The position numbers were made by a program, and so were the translations under genes. Shown here one piece after another: positions 16,590-24,687 of a stretch of DNA of 42,081 nucleotides (positions are counted from its first letter, which is position 1; every line of letters starts with the position of its first letter). The notes under the pieces were generated by a model. The model worked only from the letters and a program-made list of their open reading frames with translations. It searched no databases and was not told where the DNA came from. The stretch is from positions 1 to 42,081 of the forward strand of contig JAAYNF010000116.1 in assembly GCA_012520975.1 (NCBI GenBank), given 5' to 3'. This DNA comes from Clostridiaceae bacterium (GTDB lineage Bacteria > Bacillota > Clostridia > Saccharofermentanales > UBA5734).

Positions 16590-17942
16590 ATGAAAGTTTG
16601 TAAATTCGGAGGTTCGTCTTTATCCAATGCTGAGCAGATTCGTAAAGTATGTGACATTATGCTCAGCGATCCCGACCGGCGGGTCATGGTGGTGTCGGCT
16701 CCGGGAAAACGCACACGTGAAGACACAAAGGTTACCGACCTTTTGATCGCGTTGGCCAATGCCCGCATTCAGGGCTATGACGGTCAAACAGAATTGACGG
16801 CGGTTGTCCGCCGCTTTGCCATTATTGCTAATGAATTGGGCCTTCCCGATTCTTGTCTGGCCGCCATCAAGACCGATTTAACGAAACGAATGCACGCTGA
16901 TCACACGAATTCGCTCAAATTCATGGATTTGCTTAAAGCCGCCGGGGAAGACAATTGCGCCCGGCTGGTCGCGGAATATTTTAAAACCCTTGGCTGTGAG
17001 GCAGCCTATTTCGATCCGAAAGAGGCCGGCATGTTTCTGACCGAAGAATTCGGCAACGCCCAGATTCTTCCGGACTCCTACGGTAATTTAGCCAAACTTT
17101 CCGATTATCCGGGACTGATCATTTTCCCCGGATTTTTCGGCTATACTCTGACGGGAGAAATTGTGACATTTTCTCGAGGCGGCTCGGACATTACCGGCTC
17201 TATACTGGCAGCGGCCCTCAATGCCTCGGTGTATGAAAACTGGACGGACGTGGATTCCGTCTATGCTGTAAGCCCCAGCTTGGTAAGCAATCCGCATCCC
17301 ATCACGGAAATAACCTACGATGAAATGCGCGAACTGGCCTATGCCGGCTTCACGGTTCTGCATGACGAAGCGCTGACCCCGGCTTACCGGAACGGCATCC
17401 CGGTCAATATCCGCAACACCAACAATCCGACAGCCAAAGGCACGCTGATCGTGCGTCAGCGCGTTAATTTTGAAGGTGTTGTCACGGGGATTGCCGGCGC
17501 AAAGGGTTTTTGCACCCTCAATATGAGCAAATACCTGATGAATCGCGAAGTCGGCTTTGCCCTCAAAGTACTCCAGATTCTGGCTGACGAAAAAATACCC
17601 TTTGAGCATATGCCTTCCGGAATCGACTCGTTGTCGATCGTCCTGCGCCGCGACGTCTTTACACCCGACAAAGAAAAAATCGTCACCCGGCGTCTGGTCA
17701 AAGAGCTGGGCATCGAAAAGATCTCGGTCGATCGTAGTCTGGCCATTGTCATGATCGTCGGCGAGGCCATGGCCCGCACCGTCGGCGTCACCGCCAGAGC
17801 CTGTACCGCTTTAAGCAAAGCCGGCGTCAACCTGGAAATCATCAACCAAGGCTCATCGGAAATCAGTGTTATGTTCGGCGTTCGCGAGGAGTATTGCAAT
17901 TACGCGGTCAAAGAACTTTACAAGGAGTTTTTTCAGCGTTAA
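16590..17942 (+). CDS. lysC: Aspartate kinase
   Basis: Phosphorylates aspartate in the first step toward lysine, threonine, methionine and diaminopimelate. The N-terminal motif is KFGGSSL; the substrate and nucleotide segments FSRGGSDITGSILAAAL and YENWTDVDSVY follow. Two ACT domains form the C-terminus (about residues 300-450), ending in NQGSSEISVMFGV, so feedback regulation by an amino acid is expected. The start at 16590 (MKVCKFGG) has GGGGGAG 7 nt upstream; the open frame from 16530 overlaps the promoter. The protein is 450 aa, single-function. It stands alone, with no other pathway genes nearby. Confidence 0.95.
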   Translation: MKVCKFGGSSLSNAEQIRKVCDIMLSDPDRRVMVVSAPGKRTREDTKVTDLLIALANARIQGYDGQTELTAVVRRFAIIANELGLPDSCLAAIKTDLTKRMHADHTNSLKFMDLLKAAGEDNCARLVAEYFKTLGCEAAYFDPKEAGMFLTEEFGNAQILPDSYGNLAKLSDYPGLIIFPGFFGYTLTGEIVTFSRGGSDITGSILAAALNASVYENWTDVDSVYAVSPSLVSNPHPITEITYDEMRELAYAGFTVLHDEALTPAYRNGIPVNIRNTNNPTAKGTLIVRQRVNFEGVVTGIAGAKGFCTLNMSKYLMNREVGFALKVLQILADEKIPFEHMPSGIDSLSIVLRRDVFTPDKEKIVTRRLVKELGIEKISVDRSLAIVMIVGEAMARTVGVTARACTALSKAGVNLEIINQGSSEISVMFGVREEYCNYAVKELYKEFFQR

Positions 17943-17960
17943 GGTGCTTGACCTCGATTT

Positions 17961-19835
17961 TTAATAATCTTTCCGCAGGGTCGCGTCGTACACTTTGCTC
18001 GGATCTAACAGCCGCTCCAGTTGATAGGTTCGGCTGTTTCTCAGGGAATAGCCGCTGATGGGTGTTTTGTCGGCATACAAATATCCATAGCCGCTATACA
18101 TATAAGCCTTTGTTCCTTGCCCGCAAAAAAACCTGAACCCTTGCTCGCGCAACCAGATCGCTCGAGGATCGGATCCGTTTAGAAAGGCGCCGAATGGATA
18201 GTTGTAAAATCCAACCGGACCGGTCAGCGCGCCGATCTGATCCAGCCATTTGGATGTATCATCTTGTATGCGTTCAAAGCTTGCGTCGCGCACATTGATC
18301 AGGCCGTAGGTAAAGCAGGCAAATTGCCAACCGGTATTTTGCAATCGAGTCACGATGGCCTCAGCCTCTCGTCGATTGTCAGCAATGTCCGCCGCCGACA
18401 GCCGGAGTTCTTGATAACCCATATCCCGCAGCGCCTTGTTTCGATCAGGCAATTGATTGGAATGAATGACCTTGCCGAAAAGGCATTCATAGCCTGTAAC
18501 GGCGATGGTCCCTTTGGCTCCATCATAGGAAAAATCCCGATGCGTCTCGACAAACAAATCCAGAATACCGATGGCCTCGTCTTCCCGGCTGATCACCATT
18601 TGCCGACCGGATTGCGGTCTGGTGGCACATACGTTGCCGCTCTCGTCCAGTACCAGATCCCAATTTGTTCCCAAGGCACGACGCGAGGCATAATAATTCA
18701 AGCCTTCGATGACCAAGACAAGCGGTTTTTTATTTTCCGGCAGCCATAACGTTTTCCGGTTGCCATTTTCATCATAGATCCGATCATGATCGATTAAGAT
18801 AAAATGATTGCCATACAATTGCTCCAGCAACCGCCTGAATTCGCCGGTGGTCAGCATGACATCCCGGACAGCTGCCAGATTCGGTCCGCCGGAAAAAGCT
18901 GTTTCGGCATCAGCAATGAGGGGCAGGATCGAAATGATCTCAATCGGGCCGAAGTATTCAACCAAAACTTTCGGTACGTTGTTCTCGCAAACAGCCAGAT
19001 CCGCCGCAATAGCAGGGTCGTCAACAAAAACAGCCTGCAAGGCCTCAAGGGCGGATTGGGCCGACATATAGCGCCCACCTTCCATCAAATTCCTAGCGGC
19101 CATGAGGAGCGGCTCATACATCGTCGATTCACACTCCGATTGCATCAGGAGCAATTGGTCATAAACAAAACCGGTCTGCGCAGGATCTTTCGTAAGATTG
19201 TTGAATTGCTGCCAAGCATCCCAGTAATCCCCAGCAGCCCACGAGCTTAACGCCGATTTAATCATTGGCTGCACCGCGGTCATCTGATCGAATTCTGCCG
19301 GAAGGTGCCCGATCGCATGCTTTAAATTGTCAAAATCCGCCAGCTGATCAAAAGCATTCCTGACGACAAAGAAGGATTGCGTTCCCCGAAGATAATCCAC
19401 GCATAGGTTTCGTAAAAAAGATATCAGCCGGGTCGCGGAGATCTCAGCCATCTGCGAGGAGAATTCCAATTCGGTCTTGGTCAGCCGTTTTCCTTGCCCA
19501 AGCCGATATTCGATCCGGTCCAGCCTTTCATTGCTGAGCTTTTCCATTGCGGTCAGGGCCTTGCGGTATTTTTCCTGATGCCGGTCGAGCCAACCGTCGG
19601 CCAAAGCCTTATCCTGCGCCAAACGATAAAGATTCATGGCTTGCGAATAATCGGCCTTCTCCAAAGCCTCCTCAAAAGCTGTCAAAATGGTGTCCACCTG
19701 TCTTTGACCGAACATCAAGAAGCCGCCAACCAAAAGAAAGCCAAGCAAGGCCAGCAGCAGCAGCACAACGAGAATCCTGCTCATGACCGGCTTGGGCCGC
19801 TCATTTGTCGCGTTGACCTGCCAGTCCTTTACCAT
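17961..19835 (-). CDS. Membrane-anchored protein with a degenerate polysaccharide deacetylase-like domain
   Basis: A 624-aa protein with an N-terminal membrane segment (about residues 20-42), a helical region (about 45-290) and a C-terminal domain that matches a clostridial polysaccharide deacetylase family. Family landmarks are FGPIEIISILPLIADAE, LNYYASRRALGTNWDLVLDE, FVETHRDFSYDGAKG, TIAVTGYE and the late YPFGAF block. The metal-binding sites appear lost: where family members I know have a DD pair before NYY, this protein has EG (375-382, VIEGLNYY), and the usual SHxxGH is CFTYGL. It is therefore probably a non-catalytic wall-binding or structural protein. The ATG at 19835 follows the topoisomerase A stop (TGATCATG) with GAGG 7 nt upstream. 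It is the third gene of the topoisomerase operon and converges on lysC. Confidence 0.7.
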   Translation of the reverse strand: MVKDWQVNATNERPKPVMSRILVVLLLLALLGFLLVGGFLMFGQRQVDTILTAFEEALEKADYSQAMNLYRLAQDKALADGWLDRHQEKYRKALTAMEKLSNERLDRIEYRLGQGKRLTKTELEFSSQMAEISATRLISFLRNLCVDYLRGTQSFFVVRNAFDQLADFDNLKHAIGHLPAEFDQMTAVQPMIKSALSSWAAGDYWDAWQQFNNLTKDPAQTGFVYDQLLLMQSECESTMYEPLLMAARNLMEGGRYMSAQSALEALQAVFVDDPAIAADLAVCENNVPKVLVEYFGPIEIISILPLIADAETAFSGGPNLAAVRDVMLTTGEFRRLLEQLYGNHFILIDHDRIYDENGNRKTLWLPENKKPLVLVIEGLNYYASRRALGTNWDLVLDESGNVCATRPQSGRQMVISREDEAIGILDLFVETHRDFSYDGAKGTIAVTGYECLFGKVIHSNQLPDRNKALRDMGYQELRLSAADIADNRREAEAIVTRLQNTGWQFACFTYGLINVRDASFERIQDDTSKWLDQIGALTGPVGFYNYPFGAFLNGSDPRAIWLREQGFRFFCGQGTKAYMYSGYGYLYADKTPISGYSLRNSRTYQLERLLDPSKVYDATLRKDY

Positions 19836-19837
19836 GA

Positions 19838-22036
19838 TCAAGCCTCATCTAAACGCAACTGTCGTTTTTCCAGTGTATTTTCGCGAATGTTTGAACCGAC
19901 CGCCGGCAAGGTTCGTGTACGGTAAAATTTGGGTTCGGTGATTCCTGATTCTGACAACCGTTGCAATGAAATCACCTGACTGCCTTTGCGGGACAGCATA
20001 ATCTGGACGCCCTGAGCCGTTCGCGTCGCCTTCACCGGAACCGAACCGCTGTTGAAAACAAGGCCTTTTCGGGTGTCGCTGCTGAGGAAAAAATCTTCGT
20101 CTTCTTCAAGATGGTACATATTGACAAGTGGAGAAACCACACTAAACGCATTGATCAGCTTTTTGCGGTTGGTTTTTGTCTGATAGGCCTCAAGGGGGAT
20201 CCGGGCGACCTTGCCGTTGGCAAATCCCAAGAGCAGCCAACCGGAATAATCTTCGGTCAGATGAACGAACAGGATCCGTTCGTCTTCTTCGAGTTCGAGC
20301 AGGTTTGGGGTGTATTCCCCGAATTCCGAAGGCTTATGGTCCTTAATATCATAACTCTTCAGCTTATAGACAAGGCCGCGGTCGGAAAAAAGTAGCAGAT
20401 CCGATTTGTTTTTTCCCTCCAGCTCCTGAATGATTTGATCCTCTTCCTTGGTTTTCAACTCACCGGCACTTCGCAAGGATGTCAAGGGCAGTTTTTTCAG
20501 ATAACCATGTTCGGTCAGGAAAAATTTCAAGCGGTAATCCTCGATCATCTCATGATCCGACAGTTCTTCGACATCGGCTTCATGTATCAGTCGGGTCTGA
20601 CGCGGCCGACCGTATTTTTTGCTGACGTCTTCCAGTTGTTTGATGATGAGCCGATCGATGCGTTCCCGACGCTCCAATGTCTGTTGCAGGTCATTAATTT
20701 CATCGGTGAGGGCTTGAATATCGGCGATCCGCTGAAGGATGTACTGCCGATTGAGTTGGCGAAGCCGAATTTCAGCCACAAATTCAGCTTGCACCGCATC
20801 AATATCAAATCCAGCCATCAGATTGGCGATAACATCAGCCTCTTTTTCGGTACCCCTGATGATTCGGATGGCCTTATCGATATCCAAGAGAATTTTTTCC
20901 AATCCTTTCAGTAAATGCAGACGCTCTTGCTTTTTTTCCAAATCAAAACCGATTTCCCGCCTCAGGCAATTGCGCCGCCAAGACAACCACTCTCCTAAAA
21001 TGGCTTTGACACCCAAAACACGGGGCATCCCGTTGATCAGGATATTAAAATTACAAGAAAAATTGGCTTGCAGGTTGGTCAAGCGGAAAAGTTTTTGCAT
21101 CAGGGCGTCCGGATCGGCGGATTTTTTATAATCCAGCGTCAATTTCAAACCGTTCAGATCGGTTTCATCACGTACGTCGTTAATTTCTTTGATCCTTCCG
21201 GATTTAACCAAGGCGGTAATATCGTCGATGATGGCTTCGACCGTTGTGGAGTATGGGATTTCTTTGATCTCGATGAATCCATTCTTTTTATCCACTTCAT
21301 AAACCGACCGCAACCGGATACTGCCCCGCCCGGTCTTATAAATCTGCTCGATATCACGACGATTATAAATGATCTCCGCACCGGTGGAAAAATCCGGAGC
21401 CGGCATGATATCCGTCAGGTTGACGCCGGGGTCGCGAATATAGGCGATCGTGGCCTGACAGACCTCCTGCAGATTAAAGGAACAGATGTTGCTGGCCATG
21501 CCGACCGCGATGCCTTGGTTGCTGTTAATCAGGATGGTCGGAAAAGATGCCGGCAAAAGGATCGGCTCCTGCATGGTTCCGTCATAGTTGTCGACAAAAT
21601 CAACGCTGTTTTTGTCCAGGCCACGGAAGATTTCTTCGCAAATTTTGTCCAGACGGACTTCGGTGTAACGTGAGGCGGCATATTGCATATCCCGCGAATA
21701 CTGCCGGCCGAAATTGCCTTTGGAATCAATGTATGGGTGCAACATGGCGCCGTTGCCCCGGGTCAATCGAACCAGTGTTTCATAAATTGCCTGATCGCCG
21801 TGAGGATTAAGTTTCATCGTCTGTCCGACGACATTGGCGGATTTGGTCCGGTTGCCGGTCAGCAAGCCCATCTTGTACATTGTATAAAGCAATTTGCGAT
21901 GTGAGGGTTTAAAACCGTCGATTTCGGGTATAGCCCGTGAAACAATGACGCTCATCGCGTAAGGCATATAGTTTTTTTCCAAAGTCTCGGTAATCACCTG
22001 ACGGTGCAGATGCCCGGGCACCTGTTCTTTTTTCAT
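19838..22036 (-). CDS. Type II DNA topoisomerase subunit A (topoisomerase IV/ParC-like)
   Basis: Breaks and rejoins DNA through a tyrosine. The breakage-reunion domain is intact (MPYAMSVIVSRAIPEIDGFKPSHRKLLY, then Tyr124 in SRYTEVRL). A coiled-coil stretch at about 360-470 and a beta-propeller-like C-terminal domain follow. The GyrA-box of true gyrases (QRRGGKG) is not visible, and the 732 aa are short for GyrA (about 820), so decatenation rather than supercoiling is more likely. The ATG at 22036 has AGGAGG 6 nt upstream. It follows its B-subunit gene by about 60 nt. Confidence 0.9.
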   Translation of the reverse strand: MKKEQVPGHLHRQVITETLEKNYMPYAMSVIVSRAIPEIDGFKPSHRKLLYTMYKMGLLTGNRTKSANVVGQTMKLNPHGDQAIYETLVRLTRGNGAMLHPYIDSKGNFGRQYSRDMQYAASRYTEVRLDKICEEIFRGLDKNSVDFVDNYDGTMQEPILLPASFPTILINSNQGIAVGMASNICSFNLQEVCQATIAYIRDPGVNLTDIMPAPDFSTGAEIIYNRRDIEQIYKTGRGSIRLRSVYEVDKKNGFIEIKEIPYSTTVEAIIDDITALVKSGRIKEINDVRDETDLNGLKLTLDYKKSADPDALMQKLFRLTNLQANFSCNFNILINGMPRVLGVKAILGEWLSWRRNCLRREIGFDLEKKQERLHLLKGLEKILLDIDKAIRIIRGTEKEADVIANLMAGFDIDAVQAEFVAEIRLRQLNRQYILQRIADIQALTDEINDLQQTLERRERIDRLIIKQLEDVSKKYGRPRQTRLIHEADVEELSDHEMIEDYRLKFFLTEHGYLKKLPLTSLRSAGELKTKEEDQIIQELEGKNKSDLLLFSDRGLVYKLKSYDIKDHKPSEFGEYTPNLLELEEDERILFVHLTEDYSGWLLLGFANGKVARIPLEAYQTKTNRKKLINAFSVVSPLVNMYHLEEDEDFFLSSDTRKGLVFNSGSVPVKATRTAQGVQIMLSRKGSQVISLQRLSESGITEPKFYRTRTLPAVGSNIRENTLEKRQLRLDEA

Positions 22037-22099
22037 CAACGACCTCCTGGTTGATCAAGACAAGATTGAGTGTAAGTAGTTTTCCAAGGAGAAATGCTA

Positions 22100-24085
22100 T
22101 CAGCCGATATCCAGCATATCCAGATACAGATGACCGTTCTGCTCAATGTGTGATTTTCGTCCGGCCAGATTATCTCCCAACAGCAGATCAAAGGTGGCGA
22201 AAGTTACGGCGGCTTCATCAGGAAGAATTTGGATCAACCGGCGTGTTTCCGGATTCATTGTGGTTTCCCACATCATTTCCGGTTCATTCTCGCCCAATCC
22301 TTTCGATCTTTGAATATGACATTTATCAGCTCCAAGCATGGCTAGCAATTGACTTTTTTCTCGTTCATTGTAAGCAAAATAGGTCCGTTCCTCCCGTTTG
22401 ACCCGCTGCGTAATTTCAAAAAGAGGTGACTCGGCAATATAAACCTTGCCCTTTTCGATCAAGGTCGGCGTCAATCGGTAGAACATGGCCAAGATCAATG
22501 TCCGAATCTGGAAACCGTCCACATCCGCATCGGTGCAGATGATGATTTTGTTCCAACGCAAAGCCGACAGATCAAAGGCCGACAAATCCTTATTGTGTCG
22601 GGTTCTTATCTCTACACCGCAACCGAGAACTTTAATCAAATCAACGATAATTTCATTTTTAAAAATGGCTTCATAATCGGCCTTCAGGCAATTGAGGATT
22701 TTGCCCCGAACCGGTATGATCGCCTGAAATTCCGCATCACGTCCCATCTTGCAGGAACCAAGCGCCGAATCACCCTCCACGATATAAAGTTCACGCCGAT
22801 CGACATCACGTGTCCGACAATCAACAAATTTTTTCACTCTGTTGGTCATGTCGATGTTGCCCATCAGTTTCTTTCTTATGTTAAGCCGCTGCCTCTCGGC
22901 ATTTTCACGGCTTCTTTTGTTGATCAGGATCTGTTCGATAACCTTGTCGCCTTCGGCTTTATTCTCGATAAACCAAACTTCCAGCTTGCTACGCAACAAA
23001 TCGGTTATGAATGTCTGAATAAACCTGTTGTTGATAGCCTTTTTGGTTTGATTTTCATAGCTGGTTTGTGTGGAAAACGAACTTGAAACCAGAATCAGAC
23101 TGTCTTGGACATCGGTAAAAGTAATTTTTGATTCATTGGCTTTGTATTTATCCAAGGCCCTGATTTGTCGGTCGATTTCGCCGACAAAAGCATTGCGAAC
23201 GGCTCTGTCCGGTGAGCCGCCGTATTCCAGCCAACTGGAATTGTGATAATATTCCAAACGATTGATCTCGTTATTGAAACAAAAGGCTATGGAGGCCTTG
23301 ACCTTATACTCTTGTTTATCCTTCCGGTCGCGTCCGCTTCCTAATCCATCAAAGAGCACCGGCGTGCTGATTCCCTTTCCCTGATCCAGTTCATGGACAT
23401 AGCCCAGAATGCCTTCAGGATAGTAGAACTTGTCGGTTTCCCCGCTTTCCTGATCATTCAGGACAAACGTAATGCCGGCGTTGACCACCGCCTGACGCTT
23501 GAGCATATCCTGAAAATATTCCAACGGAATGATGATTTCTGTGAAGACATCCCGATCCGGACGCCATTTTTGGATCGTTCCGGTTTTCTTCTGTCGCACA
23601 GGCTCCTTGCTTAAACCGCCGATGTTTTCACCCTTCTCAAAGTGAAGATCAAATCTGAAGCCGTCCCGAAAAACAGTCACATCAAAATATTCCGAAGCAT
23701 ATTGCGTGGCACAAGCGCCGAGTCCATTGATTCCAAGGCTGAACTCATAGGAGTCACCGATCAGGTTGTTATATTTACCGCCGGCATAGAGCTCGCAATA
23801 GACCAATTCCCAATTGTAGCGCTCTTCTTTGTTGTTATAGTCGAGTGGAATCCCGCGGCCGTCATCCTTAACCTCAATCGAACCGTCACGAAACCGGGTC
23901 ACTTCAATCTGGTTGCCGAATCCTTCCCGGGCTTCATCGATCGAATTGGATAGGATTTCAAAAAACGAATGTTGACATCCAACCAAATCATCTGAACCAA
24001 AAATCACGCCGGGCCGCAGACGAACCCGATCGGCTCCTTTCAGTGAGGAAATGCTTTCGTTATCATATGCCTTGCTTTTGGCCAT
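22100..24085 (-). CDS. Type II DNA topoisomerase subunit B (topoisomerase IV/ParE-like)
   Basis: ATPase subunit of the topoisomerase. It has a GHKL ATPase domain (EILSNSIDEAREGFG and VKDDGRGIPLD), a TOPRIM domain (YIVEGDSALGSCKMGRD and TDADVDGFQIRTL) and a C-terminal KGLGENEPE block. All Mg-binding acidic residues are present. The start at 24085 (MAKSKAYDNES) has GGAG 8 nt upstream, giving 661 aa. The sequence SSLKGADRVRLRPGVIFGSDD marks a clostridial ParE-like group distinct from the housekeeping GyrB, which should be encoded near the origin elsewhere. Confidence 0.9.
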   Translation of the reverse strand: MAKSKAYDNESISSLKGADRVRLRPGVIFGSDDLVGCQHSFFEILSNSIDEAREGFGNQIEVTRFRDGSIEVKDDGRGIPLDYNNKEERYNWELVYCELYAGGKYNNLIGDSYEFSLGINGLGACATQYASEYFDVTVFRDGFRFDLHFEKGENIGGLSKEPVRQKKTGTIQKWRPDRDVFTEIIIPLEYFQDMLKRQAVVNAGITFVLNDQESGETDKFYYPEGILGYVHELDQGKGISTPVLFDGLGSGRDRKDKQEYKVKASIAFCFNNEINRLEYYHNSSWLEYGGSPDRAVRNAFVGEIDRQIRALDKYKANESKITFTDVQDSLILVSSSFSTQTSYENQTKKAINNRFIQTFITDLLRSKLEVWFIENKAEGDKVIEQILINKRSRENAERQRLNIRKKLMGNIDMTNRVKKFVDCRTRDVDRRELYIVEGDSALGSCKMGRDAEFQAIIPVRGKILNCLKADYEAIFKNEIIVDLIKVLGCGVEIRTRHNKDLSAFDLSALRWNKIIICTDADVDGFQIRTLILAMFYRLTPTLIEKGKVYIAESPLFEITQRVKREERTYFAYNEREKSQLLAMLGADKCHIQRSKGLGENEPEMMWETTMNPETRRLIQILPDEAAVTFATFDLLLGDNLAGRKSHIEQNGHLYLDMLDIG

Positions 24086-24147
24086 GCCATACGCTCCATA
24101 TCTCTTTTTCTTGCTCTCGAACAAAATAAAACACTCTCATCCTTATT

Positions 24148-24177
24148 ATTATATCGGATAGCCGGGTGAAAGTGAAA
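24148..24177 (-). promoter_or_regulatory. Candidate promoter of the topoisomerase operon
   Basis: On the minus strand TTTCAC (complement of 24172-24177), 18 bp, then a perfect TATAAT (complement of 24148-24153). The -35 box is weak. Confidence 0.45.
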
Positions 24178-24230
24178 CAGTCAGTAAAAAGAACCAATGT
24201 TATGTGAACCAATGTCCGATCCCAAACATT

Positions 24231-24260
24231 TAAAAAGTTCCCCGGACCGATCGTCCGGGG
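24231..24260 (-). terminator. Terminator after tRNA-Arg
   Basis: An 8-bp stem pairs CCCCGGAC (24240-24247) with GTCCGGGG (24253-24260) around a 5-nt loop. On the minus strand it is followed by a T run (complement of 24232-24236). It lies just downstream of tRNA-Arg. Confidence 0.75.
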
Positions 24261-24273
24261 ATCTCCAATCCTT

Positions 24274-24350
24274 TGGCGAGCCTAGCAGGACTCGAACCTG
24301 CGACCCACAGCTTAGAAGGCTGTTGCTCTATCCAACTGAGCTATAGACCC
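24274..24350 (-). tRNA. tRNA-Arg (anticodon TCT)
   Basis: Full cloverleaf on the minus strand with encoded CCA (77 nt). The acceptor GGGTCTA pairs with TAGGCTC (two G-T pairs), the D arm is TAGCTCAGTTGGATAGAGCA, the anticodon loop is CTTCTAA and the T arm carries TTCGAGT. It reads AGA and AGG arginine codons. It has its own promoter and terminator. Confidence 0.95.
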
Positions 24351-24365
24351 ACATCGGCCGATCTC

Positions 24366-24394
24366 ATTATACCCGAACCGGTTAAATGTGGCAA
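24366..24394 (-). promoter_or_regulatory. Promoter of tRNA-Arg
   Basis: On the minus strand TTGCCA (complement of 24389-24394), 17 bp, then TATAAT (complement of 24366-24371), 15 nt before the mature tRNA 5' end. Confidence 0.65.
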
Positions 24395-24457
24395 TTTTTA
24401 TTAACGTATCAACCGGTACAAAGACCGGAGGCAGATTATCTGGTTTGCCTTCGTACG

Positions 24458-24490
24458 AAAAAAAGCAGCAGATTTTTTATCAAAATCTGC
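24458..24490 (-). terminator. Terminator after tRNA-Gly
   Basis: A 9-bp stem pairs GCAGATTTT (24468-24476) with AAAATCTGC (24482-24490). On the minus strand the T run (complement of 24458-24464) follows it. It separates tRNA-Gly from tRNA-Arg, so the two are independent units. Confidence 0.75.
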
Positions 24491-24499
24491 CGGCTTCTT

Positions 24500-24573
<74 letters not shown>

Positions 24574-24592
24574 ATGATTTGCTTGCCTGCTG

Positions 24593-24621
24593 ATTTTACC
24601 GTACGGTCGTGTCTTTGTCCA
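24593..24621 (-). promoter_or_regulatory. Candidate promoter of tRNA-Gly
   Basis: On the minus strand TGGACA (complement of 24616-24621), 17 bp, then TAAAAT (complement of 24593-24598), 20 nt before the tRNA. Confidence 0.5.
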
Positions 24622-24626
24622 GTGTT

Positions 24627-24654
24627 TTGACAATTAAAATCCTCATGTTAGAAT
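24627..24654 (+). promoter_or_regulatory. Promoter of the methyltransferase/MTHFR gene
   Basis: TTGACA (24627-24632), 16 bp, then TAGAAT (24649-24654), 33 nt before the ATG. The leader is too short for an S-box riboswitch. Confidence 0.65.
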
Positions 24655-24687
24655 ATGAAAATCAGGTAAATCGGAGGATTCGCATTC

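Noticed and set aside
16500-16590. Lysine riboswitch or T-box upstream of lysC
   Set aside because: The predicted transcription start is only about 25 nt before the ATG, so no structured leader fits.
17088-17609. 173-codon open frame opposite lysC
   Set aside because: It is antisense to aspartokinase, whose motifs and ACT domains are intact. The translation has no recognisable domain.
24191-24215. Direct repeat of GAACCAATGT between the topoisomerase promoter and tRNA-Arg
   Set aside because: Two 10-bp copies only, with no link to a promoter or stem; chance cannot be excluded.
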